From Actinosynnema sp042752395 (lineage in GTDB: Bacteria; Actinomycetota; Actinomycetes; Mycobacteriales; Pseudonocardiaceae): 64,000 nucleotides of DNA. Positions 51,972-63,600 of this stretch are shown here, one piece after another (position 1 is the first letter of the stretch; the number at the start of each line of letters is the position of its first letter). Below the pieces are notes generated by a model. It worked only from the letters and a program-made list of their open reading frames with translations, was not told the DNA's origin and made no database searches. The translations under genes and the position numbers were made by a program. The stretch is taken from assembly GCF_042752395.1 (NCBI RefSeq), contig NZ_JBHYXZ010000026.1, forward strand, positions 1 through 64,000, read 5' to 3'.

Positions 51972-52690
51972 GCGGTGTCCTCCGTCGGGGGAACCGGCCC
52001 GCGCGGGCGGGCGCCGAAGATCGCGCTGCCGACGCGCACGTGCGTCGCGCCTGCGCGGATAGCGGTGGTGTGATCGGAACTCATGCCCATCGACAGCACG
52101 GCGAGCCCGTTGCGCGCGGCGAGGTCGGCGAGCAGGGCGAAGTGGGGCTCGGGCGGCTCGTCGGCGGGCGGGATGCACATCAGGCCCGACACCGCCAGGC
52201 CGTGCTCCTCCCGGCAGGTGTCGAGGAAGGCGTCCACCGCGTCCGGGAGCACGCCGGCCTTCTGCGGTTCGGCCCCGGTGTTGACCTGCACCAGCAGCCG
52301 GGGCTGCCGTCCCTGTGCGGCGCACTGCCGGGCGAGGGCGGCGGCCAGGGCCGGCCGGTCGAGCGAGTGGATGGCGTCGAACAGCGCGACGGCGTCGCGC
52401 ACCTTGTTGCCCTGCAACGGTCCGATGAGGTGCAGCTCGACGTCCGGGTGGCGGTCGCGCAGCCCCGGCCACTTGGCCTTGGCCTCCTGCACCCGGTTCT
52501 CGCCGTACACGAGCTGCCCCGCCGCTATCGCCACGTCCAGCACCTCCGGCGGCACCGTCTTGGACGCGGCGACGAGCGTGACCGAGGACGGCGTCCGGCC
52601 CGCCTCGGCGCAGGCCTCGGCGATGTCGCGGCGCACGGCCGCCAAGCCGGACCGGACATCGACCGCGGCGACGGGTCCGGTGGTGGTCAC
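51968..52690 (-). CDS. YggS/PROSC-type PLP-binding protein
   Basis: A 240-residue single-domain protein with the alanine-racemase-like TIM barrel. VTLVAASKTVPPEVL carries the PLP lysine, followed by YGENRVQEAKAKW, HLIGPLQGNKV, LLVQVNTGAEPQKAGV, LSMGMSSDHTTAI and VRVGSAIFG. YggS proteins buffer cellular PLP and usually sit in cell-division operons next to ftsZ. Here it is placed between a decarboxylase-fold protein and an amine-dehydrogenase-like flavoenzyme, so it may be a recruited copy. The GTG start lies 25 bp after the upstream gene; its stop overlaps the next start. Confidence 0.92.
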   Translation of the reverse strand: MTTTGPVAAVDVRSGLAAVRRDIAEACAEAGRTPSSVTLVAASKTVPPEVLDVAIAAGQLVYGENRVQEAKAKWPGLRDRHPDVELHLIGPLQGNKVRDAVALFDAIHSLDRPALAAALARQCAAQGRQPRLLVQVNTGAEPQKAGVLPDAVDAFLDTCREEHGLAVSGLMCIPPADEPPEPHFALLADLAARNGLAVLSMGMSSDHTTAIRAGATHVRVGSAIFGARPRGPVPPTEDTA

Positions 52691-52715
52691 GGGCGGCCTC
52701 CGGTGCCGTGTCGCG

Positions 52716-53996
52716 TCAACCTACGAGCTGCTTCATCTCGGGCAGCAGGTTGCGCCACTTGTCCAGCGCGTCACCCCGCTGCGTCACCAGGTGGGGTATG
52801 CCGTCCGCGTCCACCAGCACCTCGGCGGCAGGCGGCACGTTGAGGAACTCCATGTGCTGCGTGGCGCAGTAGGCGCCCACGTCGAGCACGAGCATGTGGC
52901 ACCCGGCGCCCACGCCGTCGGGCACGAGGTACTCGCCGGGCAGGAGGTAGTCGTGCCGCAGGATGGTGCGGCCGCGAATCGCGGCGGGGGAGCCGCCCGG
53001 CGCGTCCCCCGTGCCGATGAGCCGCATGTCGGCATCGAGGAAGGCGGTGTTGTGCCTGCGGTCGCGCAACTGCGCGGAGGGCATCAGCATCCGCGTGCCG
53101 TCGGTGACGAGGATGTCGCCCACCGGGGTGGTGATGATGTCCCGCTTGACGCCGAGCAGCAGCACACCGATGTCGGCGAGCACGTCCCGGGCGGGCTCGA
53201 AGAGGAACCGCACGTGCTCCGGCACGCGGTAGCGGTCGGCGAGCCGGCGCAACGAGGCGAAGTACCCGTGCCAGTCGAAGTGCTTGTCCGCCTCGTCCCA
53301 GCCGGCGTAGTCGAAGCCGTGGCCGCCCGCGAAGTTGACCGACTTCGCGGTGGGGAAGTGCTCGGTGAACATCGAGAACAACGTCTCGATGACGCCGATC
53401 ATCTCCTCGCGGGAGTTGCCGCTGCCGCAGTAGACCTCGAAGCACTCCAGGTCGCGGCCGTGGGCGTCGAGCAGCGCGGCCAGCCGCGCCAGGTCCGCCG
53501 GCTTGATGCCCGGCTTGCCCGAGCCGAGGCTGTCGATGCGGGCGCTGATCGACTTCGCGCCCAGCTCCAGCGCGTGCTCGACCTCGGCCAGGCTGGAGAA
53601 GAACGCCGGGTAGCCCGTGTCGGCCCAGAACGCGATCTCCTCGTCCGACACGTGACCGGGGGACACGATGAACTTGTCGAACCCGAACGAGGCGAGCACC
53701 TCGTGCTCGGCCGGGATCTGGATCAGCACGCCGGCGCCCAGCTCCTGGAGCGCCTTGAGCACGTGCGGGTTGGAGTTGGGGAAGAACGGGACGTACAGCT
53801 CGACCCGGTGGTCCAGCCCCGCACTCCGCGCAGCGTCGAGGATGCGCGTGACGTTGCGGCGCAACTGCTGCTCGCTGTAGACGAAGACCGGGGTGCCGAC
53901 CTGGTCGGCGATCGCCCCCAGGTCCACGTCCGACACCCAGCCGAGGTCGGTGCTCGCGGTGGGGTCCGGAGTGGGGTTCTCGATCGTTGAGGACAC
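52716..53996 (-). CDS. Decarboxylase-fold (DAP/Orn type III) protein lacking PLP lysine
   Basis: A 426-residue protein with the fold order of diaminopimelate/ornithine-type decarboxylases: N-terminal TIM barrel (GTPVFVYSEQQLRRN, VNFAGGHGFDYAGW, FLFEPARDVLADIGVLL) and C-terminal beta domain (MLVLDVGAYCATQHMEFLN). The PLP-binding YAxKAN motif reads YVPFFPN, so the essential Lys is Phe71. The catalytic Cys motif GPxCxxxD reads GRTILRHD. Both key residues are therefore missing in an otherwise full-length, well-preserved gene. It is unlikely to decarboxylate by the normal Schiff-base route and may have a new activity or a non-catalytic role. It is the first gene of the five-gene operon and diverges from the NRPS. 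Confidence 0.8.
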   Translation of the reverse strand: MSSTIENPTPDPTASTDLGWVSDVDLGAIADQVGTPVFVYSEQQLRRNVTRILDAARSAGLDHRVELYVPFFPNSNPHVLKALQELGAGVLIQIPAEHEVLASFGFDKFIVSPGHVSDEEIAFWADTGYPAFFSSLAEVEHALELGAKSISARIDSLGSGKPGIKPADLARLAALLDAHGRDLECFEVYCGSGNSREEMIGVIETLFSMFTEHFPTAKSVNFAGGHGFDYAGWDEADKHFDWHGYFASLRRLADRYRVPEHVRFLFEPARDVLADIGVLLLGVKRDIITTPVGDILVTDGTRMLMPSAQLRDRRHNTAFLDADMRLIGTGDAPGGSPAAIRGRTILRHDYLLPGEYLVPDGVGAGCHMLVLDVGAYCATQHMEFLNVPPAAEVLVDADGIPHLVTQRGDALDKWRNLLPEMKQLVG

Positions 53997-54607
53997 GCTG
54001 CCTCCCGCTTGGTGCGGTCCGGTGCCGGGGATTCACGGCGCGGCTCGACCTGGTTCGTGCGAATTAAGGCGCCCGCCGACCTGTCGGGTGGCGGGAGAAG
54101 GGCAAACGAAAGTCGCGGGGTGAATCCAGTACTCGAGCGGGTTGGAATACTCGATTGAACTTGGCCGATGCTATGTCCCCGGCGAGAGGGGCCACAACTG
54201 CCTCGGTTGTCAGACTAACCGATCGGCCTAGTTTGAGCGTTCGGTGACGGGCTGTCCGAGGGGTGGGAGCCGTCACTGCCCTGTTCGGGTGGCCAAACGC
54301 GCACGTCAGGCACTTGTCCGGGCGAAACCCGGTCACGCGAAGTGGTATTCCAGCGACAATGGAATGCATCGAAACGCTATGCATGCCGGCTTTGTGCGGG
54401 ATTCCGAACCGCGATCCGGCCGGCCCGCGACGCTCGATCGGCATTGTCGCGATGCGCCGAACGGCCACGCGGACACCGTGCCTTTGCTCTGTTCCTGATG
54501 GGGTACGGTGTCGTCGGGTTGGTCGACCGTGTCGATCGGGGCGACTCCGTTGGCCCATTCTGCCGTCGGACTCCCCCTTTCGAAGTAATTGTGAGGAGCG
54601 CGCCGGT
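53997..54607. other. Divergent regulatory region upstream of the NRPS gene
   Basis: No gene is visible. The 611 bp are distinctly AT-richer than the flanking genes, as expected for a promoter region serving both the five-gene operon and the NRPS. Direct repeats TACTCGA occur at 54130-54136 and 54148-54154, with starts 18 bp apart. The NRPS ribosome-binding site is TGAGGAGCG just before the ATG at 54608. Confidence 0.6.
54207..54234 (+). promoter_or_regulatory. Candidate promoter for the NRPS gene
   Basis: TTGTCA (54207-54212) and TAGTTT (54229-54234) are spaced by 16 bp and are the best -35/-10 pair reading toward the NRPS. If used, the leader would be about 370 bases long, unusually long, so a second promoter nearer the start codon cannot be excluded. 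Confidence 0.4.
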
Positions 54608-57600
54608 ATGAACCCGCAGGGAACGTGGAACGACACCGCGCGCACGGTCCCCGACACCACGCTCGCCGAGTTGGCGCGCGCCGCGGCGGAACGCTCACCG
54701 GACGCGGTGGCCGTGGTGGCCGACGGCGCGGAGTTGACCTACGCGGCGTTCGACGACAGGGTCGCCGCGCTGGCGCGCGCGCTGCGGGCGCGCGGCGCCG
54801 GACGCGGCCGGATCGTCGCGGTCGCCCTGCCCCGCTCGATCGACCTGGTGGTGGCGCTGCACGCCGTGATCCGCGTCGGTGCCGCGTACCTGCCGGTGGA
54901 CCCGGACTACCCCGCGGAGCGGGTCGCCTTCATGCTCCGCGACGCCGATCCCGTGCTGCTGCTGACCGCGGGGGACGTCGCAGTGCCGCGGCTGGACGGG
55001 CTCCCGGTGCTCTTCGTGGACGATGTGCCCGCCGCGGGGGAGGGTGCGGGACCGGGGCCGCGCCCGGACGATCCCGCCTACCTCATCTACACCTCCGGCT
55101 CCACCGGGCGGCCCAAGGGCGTGCTGGTGCCGCACCGCGCGATCGTCAACCGCCTGCTGTGGATGCAGTGGCGCTACCCGCTGTCCGACCGGGACCGCGT
55201 GCTGCAGAAGACGCCGTCGAGCTTCGACGTCTCGGTGTGGGAGTTCTTCTGGCCGCTGATCACGGGCGCGGGCCTGGTCGTGGCGCGACCCGACGGGCAC
55301 CGCGACCCCGCCTACCTGGCCGGGCTGATCGACGCCACCGGGGTGACCACCGTCCACTTCGTACCGTCGATGCTGCGCGCGTTCCTCGACGACCCCGCCG
55401 CGGCCGGGTGCCGCGGCCTGCGCCGGGTGCTGTGCAGCGGCGAGGCGCTCCCGGTCGACCTCGCCGAACGGTTCCACACCGTGCTCGACGCCGAGCTGCA
55501 CAACCTGTACGGCCCCACCGAGGCGGCGGTGGACGTGACGGCCTGGGAGCACGTCCCGGAGCCGGGCGCGCGTTCGGTGCCCATCGGCCACGCGGTGTGG
55601 AACACCCGCACCCACGTGCTCGGCCCGGACCTGCGCGTCCTGCCCGTCGGGGAGGTCGGTGAGCTGTACCTGGCGGGGATCCAGCTCGCCCACGGCTACG
55701 CGGGGCGGCCCGGGCTGACCGCCGAGCGGTTCGTGGCCGACCCGTACGGCCCGCCGGGCACCCGCCTGTACCGCACCGGCGACCTGGCCCGCCGGCGGGC
55801 GGACGGCGCGCTGGACTACGTCGGCCGCGTCGACGGCCAGGTCAAGCTCCGGGGCCTGCGCGTCGAGCTGGGCGAGGTCGAGGCCGTCCTGGCCCGGGAC
55901 CCGGCGGTGTCCGCCGCCGCGGCGGCGGTGCGCGAGGACCGCGTCGGGGTCCGCCGCCTGGTGGGCTACCTGACCCCGGCTCCGGGCCACGTGCCCGACC
56001 CGGACGCCGTCCGCGCCTCGGCCGCCCGGGTGCTGCCCGAGCACATGGTGCCCTCGGTGCTGGTGGTGGTGGACGCGCTGCCGCTGTCCCCCAGCGGCAA
56101 GCTCGACCGCGCGGCGTTGCCCGAACCGCCCGCCGCGCCGGCCGGCGCCGGCCGCGCACCCGCCACGGAACGCGAACGGGTGCTGTGCGCGCTCGTGGCC
56201 GGCGTCCTCGGCCACGACCGGGTCTCCGCGGACGACGATTTCCTCGACCTGGGCGGCGACAGCATCACCTCGGCGGTCCTGGCGGGCCGCGCCCGACGCG
56301 CCGGGCTCGCGCTGACCCAGGGTGACGTCCTGGCCGCCCGCACGGTCGAACGCCTCGCCGTGCTCGCCGCGCCGGCCGTGCCCGCCACCGCCCTGCCCGC
56401 CCCGCCCGCGGTGGACGCCCCCGCCGCGCGGGCGCTGCTCGGCGACGTCGAGCTGTGGCCGTTGGCCCCGTTGCAGGAAGGGCTCCTGTTCCACGCCCTG
56501 TACGACGACGTGGACGTCTACGCCGTGCAGGTGACGTTCACCCTGGAGGGCGAGGTCGACGCGGCGCGGCTGCGCGCCGCCGCCGGCGCGTTGCTGGACC
56601 GGCACCCCGCGCTGCGGGCCGGGTTCCACCACGAGGGCCTGCCCGCACCGGTGCAGTTCGTCCGCCCGTCGGTCGAGCCGGACTGGGCCGAGGCGGACCT
56701 GACCGACCTGGGGCCCGACGCCCGCGCGGCGGCCCTGGCGGAGGTCGCCGCCGCCGACCGCGCCCGCCCGTTCCGCCTCGCCGAGCCGCCGCTCGTGCGG
56801 TTCACGCTCGTGCGCCTCTCGGCCACCGAGCACGTCGTGCTGCTGTCCCACCACCACGTGGTGCTCGACGGCTGGTCCACGGCGGCGCTGGTCGGCCAGT
56901 GGCTGGCGCTGGCCGCGGGCGCGGACCTGCCGCCGGTCGCCTCCGGCTACCGCGACTACCTGGGCTGGCTGGCGTCCCGCGACCGCGGCGCGGCGCGGCG
57001 GGCGTGGGCGGAGGAGCTGGCCGGGGTCGAGGAGCCCACCTTGATCGCGCCGGGCGCGTCCCGCGGCGGTGGCGCCTTCGCCGAGGCCGCCGTCGTGCTG
57101 ACCACCGAGGACACCGCCCGACTCAACGCCGGCGCGCGCCGGCTCGGGTTGACCACGGGCACGGTCGTCCAGGGCGCCTGGGCGTTGCTCGTCGGTCAGC
57201 TCACCGGCCGCGCCGACGTGGTGTTCGGCACCGCCGTCGCCGTCCGGCCACCCGAGCTGCCCGGGGTGGAGGAGGCGGTGGGCCTGCTGCTGAACACCGT
57301 GCCGCTGCGGGCGCGCCTGGACCCGGCGCGGTCGGCACGCGACTTCCTCGCCGACGTCCGGCGCAGCCTGACCGACCTGGGCGAGCACCACCACGTCGGC
57401 CTGGCCGACCTCCAGCGCCTGGTCGGCCTAAACGAGCTGTTCGACACCCTCACCGTGATCAACAACCAACCGCCCGCGAGCGCGCCGCCCACGGGACCGC
57501 GCCTCGGGCCGCTCGCCGGCACCCGTCCCAGCCACTACCCGCTCGCGCTCTACGCCCTGCCCGGCGACCGGCTGGAGTTGCGGTTGCGCCACCGCACGGA

Positions 57601-60600
57601 CCTCGTGGCCGGCGACGTCGCCACCCGGATCGGGGAGCGGCTGGCGCGGCTGCTCACCGCGCTCGTGCAACGGCCGGACGCGCCGCTGGCCGCCCTCGAC
57701 CTGACCACGCCCGCCGAGCGCGAGCAGGTGCTGGTCGCGCACAACGCCACCGCCCGGCCGCTGCCCGCCGAGGACCCGGCCGCGCTCATCGGCCGGCCCG
57801 GCGCGCACCCGGACGCGATCGCGCTCGTCACGGCCCGCGAGACCCTGACCCGGGCCGAGCTGGACGCGCGGGCCGACCGGCTCGCCCACCACCTGCGCGC
57901 CTCGGGCGCGGCGCCGGACCGGTTCGTCGCCGTGGCCCTGCCGCGCACGGCCGACCTCGTGGTGACGCTGCTGGCGGTGCTGCGCTCGGGCGCGGCCTAC
58001 CTGCCCGTGGACCCGGAGTACCCGGCCGAGCGGGTCGGGTGGATGCTCGCCGACGCCCGGCCCGCCCTGCTGGTCACCGACACCGCCACCCACACCCGGT
58101 TGCAAGAGGACGGCCTCGGCGCCGCGACCCCGGTCGTCGTCCTCGACGACGCCGACGTGCGGGCACGGCTCGACGCCCGCCCGGCCACGCCGCTCGACGT
58201 CGTGCCGCACCCGGACAGCGCCGCCTACGTCATCTACACCTCCGGCTCCACCGGGCGGCCCAAGGGCGTGGTGATCACCCGGCGGAACCTGCTGAACTTC
58301 CTGCTGGCCATGCGCGACCGGCTCCGGCTCGGCCGGGACGACCGGCTGCTCGCGGTCACCACCGTGGCCTTCGACATCGCGGTGCTGGAGCTGTACGTGC
58401 CGCTGATGGGCGATGCGGCCGTGGTCCTCGCGCCCCGCGACGCCGTGGTGGACCCGGTCGCCCTGGCCGCCCTGTCCGCCCGGAGCCGGGCCACCGTGGT
58501 GCAGGCGACGCCGTCGTTGTGGGCGGCCCTCGTGGAGCAGGTGCCCGACGCGCTCACCGGCCTGCGGGCGCTCACCGGCGGCGAGGCGCTGCCCGGGAAC
58601 CTGGCGGTGGCCCTGCGCCGGCTCGGCGCGGAGGTCACCAACCTCTACGGGCCGACCGAGACCACCGTGTGGTCCACCGCCGCCGCGGTGGGCGACGCAC
58701 CGCCCACCATCGGATCGCCCATCGACAACACCGCGTGCTACGTCGTGGACGCCGCCCTGCGGCCGGTGCCGCCCGGGGTGGCGGGGGAGCTGTACCTCGC
58801 GGGTGCGGGCGTGGCGCGCGGCTACCTGGACCGGCCGGGGCTGACCGCCGAGCGGTTCGTCGCGGACCCGTTCGGACCGCCCGGCTCGCGCATGTACCGC
58901 ACCGGCGACCTGGCCCGCTGGACCGCCGACGGCGAGCTGGAACACCTGGGCCGGGTGGACCACCAGGTGAAGGTGCGCGGTTTCCGCATCGAACCGGGCG
59001 AGGTGGAGTCCGCGCTCACCGCCCTGCCGGCGGTGGCGCGGGCGGTGGTCGTGGTGCGGGAGGACCGGCCCGGCGACCGGGCGCTCGTCGCCTACGCCGT
59101 CCCCCGGCCCGGCGCGGTGCTCGACCCGACCGCCGCGCGGGCGGCGCTCGCCGCCACCCTGCCCGCCCACTTGGTCCCGGACGCGGTGGTGCCGCTGGAG
59201 GCGTTGCCGCAGACGCCGAACGGCAAGCTGGACCGTCGGGCGCTGCCCGCGCCGCACCGCCCGGCGGCCGCGGCGGGACGCGCGCCCCGCACGCCGCGCG
59301 AGGCCGTGCTGTGCGACCTGGTCGCCGAGGTGCTCGGCGTGCCCGCCGTGGGGCCGGACGACGACTTCTTCGAGCTGGGCGGCCACTCGCTGCTGGCGAT
59401 CCGCCTGGTCGGCCGGATCCGGGCGGTGTTCCGGGTCGAGCCGACCGTGCGGGCCCTGTTCGACGCGCGCACGCCCGCCCGCCTCGCCGCGTTGCTCGGC
59501 GCGTCGCCGCAGGCGCGCCCACCCCTGGTCCCGGTGCGGCGGCCGGAGCGCGTGCCGCTCTCGCCGACCCAGCGGCGGCTGTGGTTCAGCGACCGCTTCG
59601 AAGGGCCCGGCGCCACCTACAACATCGTGGTGGCGCTGACCCTGCCGGGCGAGGTCGACGCCCGGGCCCTGCGTGCGGCGTTGGGCGACGTCGTGGCCCG
59701 CCACGAGGCCCTGCGCACCGTGTTCGCCGAGCACGACGGCGAACCGCACCAGGTCGTCGTGCCCGCCGACCGCGCCGTGCCGCCGCTCGACGTGTCCGAG
59801 GTGGACGCCGACGCGCGGCGGGACGTGCTGCTCGGCCTCGCGCGCCGGGGTTTCGACCTGGAACGCGACCTGCCGCTGCGGGCGCACCTGCTCACCTCCG
59901 GTCCCGCCGACCACGTGCTGCTGCTCGTGGCGCACCACATCGCCACCGACGGCTGGTCGCTGACGCCGCTCGTGCGCGACCTGGCCGCGGCCTACTCCGC
60001 CCGCGTGGCGGGTGGTGCGCCCGCGTGGGCGCCGCTGCCCGTGCAGTACGCCGACCACACGCTGTGGCAGCGCGAGTCGCTCGGCACCCCCGACGACCCC
60101 GGGGGGCCCCCCGCCCCACACGAAGTATGGCGCACAACGCACGCCGCCCAGCCCCACCCGCAGGGACAGCCCGCCCACCCCCCCCCCCCCCCNNNNNNNN
60201 NNCCCCACTGGGGGGGGGGGGGGCGCTCGCCCCCCCCCCGGCCCCCCGCGGGGGCCCCCGCCGACCAGCTCGACTTCTGGCGCAAGACGCTCGCCGACCT
60301 GCCCGACCGCCTGGAACTGCCCGCCGACCGGCCGCGCCCCGCCGAGCAGTCCCGCGCGGGCGGCAACGTCGAACTCGACCTGGACGCCGGGCTGCACACC
60401 GCCATCGCCGACCTCGCCTCCCGCAACGGCGCCACCGTCTTCATGGTCGTCCAAGCCGCCCTGGCCGCCATGCTCACCCGGCTCGGCGCGGGCACGGACA
60501 TCCCCCTGGGCACACCGGTCGCGGGCCGTGACGACCCGGCGCTGGACGACCTGGTCGGCGTGTTCATCAACACCCTGGTGCTCCGCGTGAGCACCGGTGG

Positions 60601-63600
60601 CAACCCCTCGTTCCGCACCCTGCTGGAACGGGCGCGGGAGAGCGCCACGGCCGCGTTCGCCAACCCCGACGTGCCGTTCGAGCGCCTGGTGGAGGAGCTG
60701 CGGCCGGCCCGCTCGCTGGCCAGGCACCCGCTGTTCCAGGTCATGCTGGTCTTCCAGCGGGAACTGCCCGCGACGGTGGACCTGGGCGGGGTCGAGGCGG
60801 GCGTCGAGGTGGTGAACGCCGGCGTCGCCCAGTGCGACCTCACCGTCGAGGTGCACGAGCGCCGCGGCCCCGACGGCGCGCGCCTCGGCATCCGGGGCAT
60901 GGTCGAGTACAGCACCGACCTGTACGACCGGCGCACGGTCGAGGAGCTGGTCGAGCGGCTGGTGCTGTTGCTGCGGGGCGCGGTCGCCGACCCCGACACC
61001 CCGGTCGGCGACCTGCCCGTGCTGTCCGCCGCCGAGGCGCGCGGTGTGGCCGCCGACTGGATGGGCAGGACGGACCCCACCCACCTCCGCCCGGTCCCCG
61101 AGCTGTTCGCCGCCCAGGCCGCCGCGACCCCGGAGGCGACCGCCGTCGAGTGCGCCGGCGCGAGTGCCACCTACGCCGAGCTGGACCGGCGCACCGACCG
61201 GCTCGCCCACGCGTTGATCGCCCGGGGCGTGGGCCCGGAGGACATCGTCGCCCTGGCCATGCCCCGGTCGGTGGACCTGGTCGTGGCGTGGCTCGCCACG
61301 ATGAAGGCCGGCGCCGCCGTGCTGCCGCTCGACCTGGGCTACCCCGTGGAGCGGGTGCGCGGTCTCGTGGACGACGCCCGCCCGGTGCTGGCGCTGACCC
61401 TGTCGACCGCGCCGCCCCCGGACCTCGGCGTGCCCGTGCTGGATGTGGACGGCCCCGCCGCCGAGGGCCGCGACGCGCCGGTCACGCCGGAGGACCGGCT
61501 CGGCCCGCTGACCGTCGACAGCGTCGCCTACGTCATCTACACCTCCGGTTCCACGGGGCGGCCGAAGGGCGTGGCCGTGACGCACCGCGGGATCGGCAAC
61601 GTGGCGCACGCGCACATCGACCCCGTGGGGATGGGACCCGGCAGCCGCTTCACGCTGCTGGTGTCCATCGGGTTCGACGTCGCCATGTCCGACATCACGG
61701 TGGCGCTGACCAGCGGGGCGACGCTCGTGCTGCCGCCACCGGGATTCGTGGCCGCCGGTGAGGAACTCGGCCGGTTCCTGGCGGACGAACGCGTGACCCA
61801 CATCAACCTGGTCGCCTCGATGCTCGGCTCGGTGCCCGGCCCGCCGCCGCTGCCCGCGCTGCGGGGTCTGTTCGTCGGCGGCGAGCCGCTGTCGGCCGAG
61901 CTGGTCGCGGCCTGGTCCCCGGACCGGTTGATGATGCAGGCGTACGGCCCGACCGAGACCACCGTCGTGGCCACCATGAGCGAGCCGCTGTCCGGTCCCG
62001 GAACTCCGCCGATCGGCCGGCCGGTGGCGAACTCGGTGGCCCGCGTGCTCGACGGCCGCCTGCGGCAGGTGCCGCCCGGTGTGCCGGGGGAGCTGTACAT
62101 CGGCGGCGTCGGCGTGGCGCGCGGCTACCTGCACCGCCCCGCGCTGACCGCGGAGCGGTTCGTGGCCGACCCGTACGGCCCGCCGGGGGCGCGCCTGTAC
62201 CGCACCGGCGACCTGGTGAAGTGGCGGCGCGACGGCAACCTCGACTTCCTGGGCCGGGTGGACCACCAGGTGAAGGTGCGCGGCTTCCGCATCGAACCCG
62301 GCGAGATCGAGGCCGTGCTGGCCGCCCGGCCGGGCGTGGCGCAGGTCGTGGTGGTGCCGCGCCAGGAACGCACCGGCGGCAAGCGGCTGGTCGCCTACGC
62401 GGTGCCCGAGCCGGGCGCGGTGCTCGACCCCGCCGCGTTGCGCGACGACGTGCGGGCCGTGCTGCCGGACTACATGGTGCCCTCGGCGCTCGTCGTGCTC
62501 GACGCGTTGCCGCTGACCCCCAACGGCAAGGTGGACCGGGCCGCGCTGCCCGAACCCGCCCCGGTGCGGGCCGGGGCGGGCGCGCCGCCGCGCACCCGCG
62601 CCGAACGCCTGCTCGCCGGCCACTTCGCCGAGGTCCTGGGACTCCCGGCGGTCGGGGTGGACGACGACTTCTTCGAACTGGGCGGCCACTCGCTGCTCGC
62701 CACCCGGCTCGTCGGCCGGGTGCGCGCCGCGCTCGGCGTGGACCTCGGCATCCGCGCGGTGTTCGAGGCGCCCACCGTGGCGCAGCTCGCCGTCGTGCTC
62801 GACGGCACGACGTCCGCCGTGCCCGCGCCGCGGCGGGTCGAGCTGCCCGACGCCGTGCCGCTGTCGGCCGCCCAACGCAGGCTCTGGTTCCTCAACCGGC
62901 TCGACCACGCGGGCGGCGTCTACAACCTGCCCCTGGCCGTGCGCCTGACCGGCCCGCTCGACCGGAACGCGCTCGTCGCCGCCCTGGGCGACCTGGTGGA
63001 CCGGCACGAGGCGCTGCGCACCGTCCACCCCGACGACGGCGACGGGCCGCGCCAGGTCGTGCTCGACACCGCGCGGGCCTTCCACCCGCCCGCCGTCGTG
63101 CGCGTGACCGAGGACGAGCTGCCGGGCCTGCTGGCGTCCGCCGCGGCGCGCGGCTTCGACCTGACGCGCGAGCCGCCGCTGCGGACCGAGCTGTTCGAAG
63201 TGGACGACGAGCGGCACGTGCTGCTCCTGCTGTTCCACCACATCGCCGCCGACGGCTGGTCGGTCGGTCCGCTGTGCCGCGACCTGTCCGCCGCCTACGC
63301 CGCCCGCCGCGACGGCCGCGCACCCGACTGGGCGCCCCTCCCGGTGCGCTACGCCGACTTCGCCGTGTGGCAGCGGGACCTGCTCGCGACGGAGGACGAC
63401 CCCGACAGCGCCGTCGCCGCGCAGGTCGCGTTCTGGAGGTCGGCGCTGGACGGGCTGCCCGAGGCGGTGCCGCTGCCCGTGGACCGGCCACGTGCCGCCC
63501 GCGCCGCGCACCGGGGCGGCAGGACCGCGCTGCGCCTGGACGCCGAGCTGCACCGCGACCTGCTGTCGCTGGGCCGCTCCGCGCGGGCGAGCCTGTTCAT

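Noticed and set aside
54064..54660. Minus-strand open frame of 198 residues upstream of the NRPS
   Set aside because: No start signal, no recognisable domain and it overlaps the NRPS start; the region looks regulatory.
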